Assembly: GCA_030715135.1 (NCBI GenBank)
Contig: JAUYVH010000002.1
Span: forward strand, 248,001 to 312,000
Length of the DNA: 64,000 bases
Direction: 5' to 3'
Source: Keguizhuia sedimenti
Lineage (GTDB): Bacteria > Pseudomonadota > Gammaproteobacteria > Burkholderiales > Burkholderiaceae_D
The position numbers were made by a program, and so were the translations under genes. The stretch's first letter is position 1; each line of letters starts with the position of its first letter. Shown piece by piece: positions 58,725 to 64,000 of this stretch. Below the pieces are notes generated by a model. The model had not been told where the DNA came from. It did not search any database and saw only the letters and a program-made list of their open reading frames with translations.

Positions 58725-59494
58725 CAGTGCGCACCTCCAAGATAGGCTTCAATGACGGCGGGATTGTTTTTTACTTCGCTTGGCAAGCCTTCTGCAATCG
58801 GCTTCCCGTAATCCAGCACCGTTATGCGGTCGCATAAACCCATCATCAATTTGACATCATGCTCAATCAACAGGATCGTGGTGCCGTTACGCTGAATCTT
58901 CACCAATAACTCGCGCAACGCCAGTTTTTCAGTCGGATTCATTCCGGCCGCCGGCTCATCCAGAGCCAATAGTTTGGGATCGGTAGCCAGAGCGCGCGCA
59001 ATTTCAAGACGACGCTGGTCGCCATAAGATAAGTGCCGCGCAGTGCGATGCGCAATCGGCGCAATGCCTACAAAATCCAGCAAATCCATGGCGCGCCGCT
59101 TGATTTCTTCTTCTTCCCTGCGGGCTGCGGAATGGCGCAGAATTGCGCCGATCAATCCCTGGTGAGTACGCACGTGGCGGCCAACCATTACGTTTTCCAT
59201 GGCGGTCATGTCGCCGAACAATCGAATGTTCTGGAACGTGCGCGCGATACCCGCTTTTGCGACCTGGTGCGGCGCCGAAGGGAAATAGGGTTGTCCGGCA
59301 AGTTCGAACGAACCGGTATCGGGTTGATAAAGGCCGGTGATCACATTGAAAAAAGTTGTTTTCCCCGCGCCGTTCGGACCAATCAAACCGTAGATTTGGC
59401 CTTTCGTTATTTGCAGGCTGACATCCGACAAAGCCTGCAAGCCGCCGAAGCGTTTATTGACGCCGGACACGTTCAATAAAATTTCTTCCGTCAC
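58724..59494 (-). CDS. livG: Branched-chain amino acid ABC transporter ATP-binding protein LivG
   Basis: 256 residues. Walker A GLIGPNGAGKTTFFNVITGL, signature LSYGDQRRLEIARALA, Walker B LLALDEPAAGMNP, and the switch His in LLIEHDVKLMMGL. The FxNIRLF segment (ARTFQNIRLFGDMTAMENV) is typical of LivG. Nine base pairs separate it from livM upstream; it is coupled to livF downstream. Confidence 0.95.
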   Translation of the reverse strand: MTEEILLNVSGVNKRFGGLQALSDVSLQITKGQIYGLIGPNGAGKTTFFNVITGLYQPDTGSFELAGQPYFPSAPHQVAKAGIARTFQNIRLFGDMTAMENVMVGRHVRTHQGLIGAILRHSAARREEEEIKRRAMDLLDFVGIAPIAHRTARHLSYGDQRRLEIARALATDPKLLALDEPAAGMNPTEKLALRELLVKIQRNGTTILLIEHDVKLMMGLCDRITVLDYGKPIAEGLPSEVKNNPAVIEAYLGGAH

Positions 59495-59503
59495 AGTGCC
59501 CCC

Positions 59504-60715
59504 TTATGCCGCGACAACGCCTGTGGGCTGACTTGGGTTATCGACGTCTGAACTCGGCCGATCTTCCGCCCTTGGAGAGGGCCACAAGCCTGCAGGACGA
59601 TTAAGCATGATCAGCACCATGGCCAGTCCATATAGCAACTGGCGCAGTATTTCCGCTTCGATCAATACCTTTCCAAAGAGCGTCAGTTGAACCGGCTCCA
59701 CCACATGCCGCAATACCTCAGGCAACGCGGCGAGAATCAGCCCGCCAAGGACAACGCCGGGAATATGACCCATGCCACCCAGTACCACCATCGCCAGCAC
59801 TGCTATGGATTCGGTCAATGAAAACGATTCCGGAGACACGAAGCCCTGGAACGATGCGAACATTGCTCCTGCAATCCCCCCGAATGATGCGCCGATTGCA
59901 AAAGCCAGCAGCTTGACATTTCGTGTATTGATTCCCATTGCCTTGGCGGCAACCTCATCTTCGCGAATCGCAACCCAGGCACGTCCCAGGCGCGAATGCT
60001 GCAAACGTATCGAAACGAATACGATCAGGGCACATAAAAACAGAAACAGGAAATAGTAGGCATTCACGGAAGGCATGGCGTAACTGCCAATATAGACCGT
60101 CGCCTGCGAACCCGCCTCGCCGCTCAGGGATGTACCAAATACTCGCACCGGATCAATCATATTGATGCCTTGCGGCCCGTTTGTGATATTGACCGGGCCG
60201 TTCAGGTTATTCATGAAAATCCGGATGATTTCACCGAAGCCCAGGGTGACGATAGCCAGATAATCACCGCGCAACTTGAGCGTCGGTGCTCCCAGCAATG
60301 CGCCAAATATGGCCGCAAGCACCGCTGCCAGCGGCACTATGACCCAGATCGGCAAATGGATACCGTTGCTTGCAATCTCCGGACCAAAAAGTGCTACCAG
60401 GCTTTCCCCTACTGCAGGATATTGGCTTACGAACGATTCCAGTGCCACAGCAAATTGCGGAGAAGCCAGCAAGCCGGCAAGATAGGCACCGATCGCATAG
60501 AAAGCGATATAGCCAAGGTCGAGCAAACCGGCAAATCCGACAACGATATTCAAACCCAGTGCGAGCATGATATAAAGCAGCGCAAAATCCATGATGCGCA
60601 CCCAGGAATTGCCAAAATTGGATGCGACAAATGGAAAAGCAATCAGGAAGACCGCAAGCGCAATATAGGAAACGCGTTTTTGTAAAGAGAGATTCTTGAT
60701 CGAGTACGCAGTCAT
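59504..60715 (-). CDS. livM: Branched-chain amino acid ABC transporter permease LivM
   Basis: 403 residues, about ten membrane helices. Permease motifs: ALGLNIVVGFAGLLDLGYIA and GAPTLKLRGDYLAIVTLGFG near the middle, then SRLGRAWVAIREDEVAAKAM, the coupling helix for the ATPases. ATG 60715 is preferred; GTG 60733 overlaps the livH stop and would add six residues. Eleven bases after livH. Confidence 0.94.
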   Translation of the reverse strand: MTAYSIKNLSLQKRVSYIALAVFLIAFPFVASNFGNSWVRIMDFALLYIMLALGLNIVVGFAGLLDLGYIAFYAIGAYLAGLLASPQFAVALESFVSQYPAVGESLVALFGPEIASNGIHLPIWVIVPLAAVLAAIFGALLGAPTLKLRGDYLAIVTLGFGEIIRIFMNNLNGPVNITNGPQGINMIDPVRVFGTSLSGEAGSQATVYIGSYAMPSVNAYYFLFLFLCALIVFVSIRLQHSRLGRAWVAIREDEVAAKAMGINTRNVKLLAFAIGASFGGIAGAMFASFQGFVSPESFSLTESIAVLAMVVLGGMGHIPGVVLGGLILAALPEVLRHVVEPVQLTLFGKVLIEAEILRQLLYGLAMVLIMLNRPAGLWPSPRAEDRPSSDVDNPSQPTGVVAA

Positions 60716-60725
60716 GGAAGGCCCG

Positions 60726-61655
60726 TCACGCACGGTCAGCTACGCGTTCACCCATGATGCCGGATGGCCGCAATGTCAATACGATAATCAAAACGATAAA
60801 GGCGAAAATATCCTGATAATGACTGCCCAGAAAACCTCCTGTCCAGTCACCGATATAACCCGCGCCCAGGCTTTCGATGATGCCGAGAAGTATTCCTCCC
60901 AGCATGGCACCGTATATATTGCCGATACCTCCAAGCACCGCGGCGGAAAAAGCCTTCAGGCCAGGAACGAAGCCCATCGCAAACTGCGCGGATGAATAAT
61001 TCGCGCCCCACATCACACCGGCTACCGCTGCCAGGGCCGCACCGATGGCAAATGTCAGAACGATAATCCGGTTGGCATCGATGCCCATCAGGCTTGCCAC
61101 ACGCGGGTTTTCCGCCGTAGCGCGCATGGCACGCCCTATCTTGGTTTTTTCAACCAGCAGTGCAAGCCCCGCCATCGCCAACGCCGCCAGAACCAGCAGC
61201 ATGATTTGCGTGGATGTGATGAAAGCGCCGAACACATTGATGGGCTGTTCCGGCATGACCTGAGGAAAAGGCAAAGGATTGCGTCCCCAGATCATCATGG
61301 CAAACGTCTGCAGCAAAATGGAAATACCGATCGCAGTAATCAAGGGCGCAAGACGCGGCGCATTGCGCAGGCGCCGGTATGCCACTCTTTCGATGATCAC
61401 GTTGACGATCACGCAAACGGGAATGGCGCCAAGAATGGCGATTATCAGTTTGACGATACCGGGCAATTCGGGCGCAACGCCATTGACGATATTCAAGATG
61501 CTGAGCCCGGCCATCGCACCAATCATCAGAACGTCGCCATGCGCGAAATTGATCAGATTCAGCACGCCGTAAACCATGGTGTAGCCGAGCGCGATCAGGG
61601 CATACATGCTGCCAAGAATAAGGCCGTTCAAAATTTGCTGAATAAAGGTTTCCAT
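60726..61655 (-). CDS. livH: Branched-chain amino acid ABC transporter permease LivH
   Basis: 309 residues, about eight membrane helices. Typical start IQQILNGLILGSMYALIALG and NFAHGDVLMIGAMAGL. The coupling region is KIGRAMRATAENPRVASLMG. The first gene of the livH-livM-livG-livF operon. No periplasmic substrate-binding protein gene adjoins it, so the substrate (branched-chain amino acid, urea or another) cannot be fixed. Confidence 0.94.
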   Translation of the reverse strand: METFIQQILNGLILGSMYALIALGYTMVYGVLNLINFAHGDVLMIGAMAGLSILNIVNGVAPELPGIVKLIIAILGAIPVCVIVNVIIERVAYRRLRNAPRLAPLITAIGISILLQTFAMMIWGRNPLPFPQVMPEQPINVFGAFITSTQIMLLVLAALAMAGLALLVEKTKIGRAMRATAENPRVASLMGIDANRIIVLTFAIGAALAAVAGVMWGANYSSAQFAMGFVPGLKAFSAAVLGGIGNIYGAMLGGILLGIIESLGAGYIGDWTGGFLGSHYQDIFAFIVLIIVLTLRPSGIMGERVADRA

Positions 61656-61731
61656 GCCTTTTTCTTATGCGATGTCGTATCGCCCCATTGAATCTTCTTA
61701 AATAAAAACTGCCGCCAGTATTCCGCGCAAT

Positions 61732-61766
61732 AAAAACGGCACCCTATTCTGACTCAGAGTGCCGTT
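61732..61766 (-). terminator. Terminator of ispH
   Basis: AACGGCAC (61735-61742) and GTGCCGTT (61759-61766) form an 8-bp stem; on the minus strand it is followed by TTTTTATTG. It lies 20 bp past the ispH stop and shields livH from ispH transcription. Confidence 0.75.
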
Positions 61767-61785
61767 GAACTGGCTATTGCGCCGC

Positions 61786-62733
61786 TTATGCGCTTTTTTC
61801 ATTCCCGCTGCTTAAACCTTTTGGAAGCGGAAAGGTCACTTTTTCCTCGACGCCGTCCAGTATGCGCACGCTTTGCGCACCGAGATTTTTCAAGCGCTCG
61901 ATCACTGCTTCTACAAGAATCTCGGGGGCTGACGCGCCTGCGGTGACGCCGATTCTTTTCTTTCCTTCCAGCCAGCGCTGATCGATTTGCACGGCATTAT
62001 CCACCATGTAAGCCGGCGCTCCTTTTTTCTCTGCAACTTCCCGAAGGCGATTGGAGTTTGAGCTGTTCGGGCTGCCTACGACGATCACCACGTCGACCTG
62101 CGGCGCCATGAACTTGACTGCCTCCTGCCGGTTTGTCGTGGCATAGCAAATGTCGCCCTTCTTCGGCTCGACGATATTGGGAAATTTTCTTTTCAATGCC
62201 GCAATCACATCCGCCGTATCGTCGACTGAAAGCGTGGTTTGCGATACATAGGCAAGCATATCCGGGTTTTTTACCTGCAGCTTATCGATGTCTGCAACTG
62301 TTTCAACCAGATGCATGCCGTCTTCCGACTGGCCCATCGTGCCTTCCACCTCCGGATGGCCGTCATGCCCTATCATGATGATCTCGCGGCCTTCGCGGCG
62401 CATCTTGGCCACTTCGACATGGACCTTGGTGACCAACGGACAGGTTGCATCGAATACGCTCAATCCGCGCTGCTCGGCCTCGGCCTGGACGGATTTCGAT
62501 ACGCCGTGGGCGGAAAAAATGACTGTATTCCCAGGCGGAACTTCAGCAAGTTCTTCCACAAAGACAGCGCCTTTGTTGCGCAGGTCTTCTACGACATAGG
62601 CATTGTGCACGATCTCGTGCCTGACATAGATGGGTGCGCCGAACTGCGCAAGCGCGCGCTCGACAATTTCGATTGCCCTGTCCACACCGGCGCAGAATCC
62701 GCGCGGCTGCGCCAATAGAATTTCCTTTTCCAT
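61786..62733 (-). CDS. ispH: 4-hydroxy-3-methylbut-2-enyl diphosphate reductase
   Basis: 315 residues. Last step of the MEP isoprenoid pathway, giving IPP and DMAPP. The three iron-sulfur Cys are present: Cys 14 ([11 protein letters not shown]), Cys 98 ([12 protein letters not shown]) and Cys 196 ([11 protein letters not shown]). EEVTFPLP-type end is seen as [21 protein letters not shown] precedes ATG 62733. The fkpB-type gene is upstream by 63 bp on the same strand, the classical fkpB-ispH pair. Confidence 0.97.
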   Translation of the reverse strand: MEKEILLAQPRGFCAGVDRAIEIVERALAQFGAPIYVRHEIVHNAYVVEDLRNKGAVFVEELAEVPPGNTVIFSAHGVSKSVQAEAEQRGLSVFDATCPLVTKVHVEVAKMRREGREIIMIGHDGHPEVEGTMGQSEDGMHLVETVADIDKLQVKNPDMLAYVSQTTLSVDDTADVIAALKRKFPNIVEPKKGDICYATTNRQEAVKFMAPQVDVVIVVGSPNSSNSNRLREVAEKKGAPAYMVDNAVQIDQRWLEGKKRIGVTAGASAPEILVEAVIERLKNLGAQSVRILDGVEEKVTFPLPKGLSSGNEKSA

Positions 62734-62796
62734 TTCCGTCCTTATTCGGGCGATTCGTCTTTCCGGCTCAATTCAAGTCCGAGCGCCGGCAAAGTC

Positions 62797-63252
62797 CTAT
62801 AACACCCCGATAATCTTAACTTCGAATTTTACCGCTTGCCCGGCCAATGGATGATTAAAGTCGAACAAAGCGTAATCTGCTCCCAATTCCCTCAGTACGC
62901 CGGCAAATCTGCCTCCGCCAGGCGCGTTGAATTCCACCAGATCCCCGACGGCATACTCTTCCCCGGTTTGGGATTGCTCGGACAGCAAGTCCCGCGAAAC
63001 GCGCTGTATCAAGTCCGGGTTGCGCAAACCAAAAGCCGTTCCCGGCGGCAGTTCAAATGCCTTATACGTCCCTTCCGGAAGTCCGATCAAGCACTCCTCC
63101 AATGGGGGAGCAAGCTGCCCGGTTCCCAACTGCAAAGTAGCCGGTCTTTCTTCAAACGTACTGATAATGCTTGTTCCATCCAAGGACGTGATTCTGTAAT
63201 GCAGAGTCAGGTATGAATTTTTGGCAACAACGGAATGTGATAAATTTGACAT
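62797..63252 (-). CDS. fkpB: FKBP-type peptidyl-prolyl cis-trans isomerase, SlpA/FkpB type
   Basis: 151 residues. SlyD-like FKBP domain with an inserted flap: LTLHYRITSLDGTSIISTFE, ERPATLQLGTGQLAPPLEEC, LPEGTYKAFELPPGTAFGLR, then the insert, then DFNHPLAGQAVKFEVKIIGV. It lacks the His-rich metal tail of SlyD. ATG 63252 is preferred; the reading could extend 16 codons upstream without family similarity. Forms the conserved pair with ispH. Divergent from radC. Confidence 0.92.
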   Translation of the reverse strand: MSNLSHSVVAKNSYLTLHYRITSLDGTSIISTFEERPATLQLGTGQLAPPLEECLIGLPEGTYKAFELPPGTAFGLRNPDLIQRVSRDLLSEQSQTGEEYAVGDLVEFNAPGGGRFAGVLRELGADYALFDFNHPLAGQAVKFEVKIIGVL

Positions 63253-63369
63253 CAAAATCAGGATAACAAGGGTGCTGCCATTGTAAGCCACCGCAGGCAT
63301 TTTCGCGGATGTGAGTGCACTCTCAATCCTGCCTGATCCAAACTATTTTTCTGAAAAACAAGGCATATC

Positions 63370-64000
63370 ATGGCAATTACAGACTGGCCGGAAGACTTGC
63401 GTCCGCGAGAACGCCTCATCAAGCATGGACCGCATGCATTGTCCAATGCAGAGCTGATTGCCGTTTTCTTGCGCGTCGGCGTAACGGGAAAGAGCGCAGT
63501 CGATCTCGGACGCGATATGTTAAGCCATTTTGGTTCGCTGACCAGGCTGTTTTCTGCAAGCCTTCCTGATTTTTCCGTCATCAATGGGCTAGGGCCAGCC
63601 AAGTACGCGCAGTTTCAGGCGGTTCTAGAGCTCGCGCGGCGCGCGATTACGGAAGAACTCCAGGCCGGCGTCACGCTTTCTTCGCCGCAGGCAGTACGTC
63701 AGTATCTGCACCTGCTCCTGGCGTACAAGGCCTATGAGTGCTTCGTCGTCCTGTTTCTGGATGTTAAAAATCGCCTTATCGCCTGCGAAGAATTATTTCG
63801 GGGCACCCTCACGCATGCTGCTGTCTATCCGCGTGAAGTTGTGAAAACAGCCCTCGCCCATAATGCCGCCAGCGTCATTTTTGCGCATAACCATCCGTCC
63901 GGAACTCCGATGCCCAGTTCCGCCGATTTCCACCTGACCCAAAATCTGAAACATGCCCTGGGCTTGATAGACGTGCAGGCTCTTGATCATTTCATTGTCG
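63370..64000 (+). CDS. radC: RadC-family JAB-domain protein (3' end outside window)
   Basis: The first 210 residues are visible. Start [20 protein letters not shown] is typical of RadC. A helix-hairpin-helix follows ([20 protein letters not shown]), then the JAB/MPN metal motif [17 protein letters not shown] with His 173, His 175 and Asp 186. The family is about 224 residues long, so only a short tail is missing. Despite the name, a DNA repair role has not held up. It is divergent from fkpB, and the rpmB-rpmG genes often found next to radC would lie outside the window. Confidence 0.93.
   Translation, partial: MAITDWPEDLRPRERLIKHGPHALSNAELIAVFLRVGVTGKSAVDLGRDMLSHFGSLTRLFSASLPDFSVINGLGPAKYAQFQAVLELARRAITEELQAGVTLSSPQAVRQYLHLLLAYKAYECFVVLFLDVKNRLIACEELFRGTLTHAAVYPREVVKTALAHNAASVIFAHNHPSGTPMPSSADFHLTQNLKHALGLIDVQALDHFIV

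Overview
The window is ordinary chromosomal DNA from a betaproteobacterium, most likely Burkholderiales of the Oxalobacteraceae type (Herminiimonas/Janthinobacterium-like). That placement is inferred from gene order and protein style: the pilW-pilX-pilY1 minor-pilin cluster, M48 peptidase-phhB-rsgA, ribF-ileS-lspA-coaBC-dut, and clpA/clpS beside a cold-shock gene and icd. No marker gene was compared, so the family name is tentative. Gene density is high, most genes are housekeeping, and I see no phage, IS element, CRISPR array or defence island.

Layout. 1-6170: end of a type IV pilus minor-pilin operon (pilW, pilX, pilY1, a FimT/GspH-like pseudopilin) and a TonB-C-like protein. 6460-11670: a SEC-C/UPF0149 protein, a thiolase with an altered active site, orn, and an M48 peptidase-phhB-rsgA operon. 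11760-17100: argF, argG, ppnP, a palindromic attC-like element, murB, yajQ and a retropepsin-like protease. 17215-25226 (minus strand): aroG behind a Phe/Tyr-rich leader peptide and attenuator, tldD, a nitrilase-family amidase and the giant AsmA-like yhdP. 25567-31525: glnE, then gapA and tkt on the minus strand. 31999-40402: rsmE, ribF, ileS, lspA, coaBC, dut and an M48-like lipoprotein. 40504-45823: clpA/clpS, a cold-shock gene, icd, rluE. 45826-47925: two adjacent decayed genes (HupE/UreJ family and its TPR-like partner). 48135-54267: an Ala/Pro/Ser-repeat secreted protein, a DUF192 protein, rpsT, murJ, a SirB1-type protein, an Uup-like ABC-F ATPase and tRNA-Arg(CCT). 54377-57929: a YeeE/YedE transporter, a gene-poor AT-rich stretch, and three small genes. 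57999-61655: livF-livG-livM-livH. 61786-64000: ispH, an FkpB-type isomerase and the start of radC.

Main observations. The strongest is the aroG leader: a 23-codon peptide with five Phe and three Tyr codons, followed by mutually exclusive antiterminator and terminator stems, which fits ribosome-mediated attenuation of the first step of aromatic amino acid synthesis. Others are a solitary 126-bp element with perfect 17-bp inverted termini and integron attC-like core sites, a thiolase whose nucleophilic Cys is Ser, an M48-like lipoprotein whose HExxH motif reads KExxH, and a two-gene pseudogene cluster. I found no wholly new multi-gene system.
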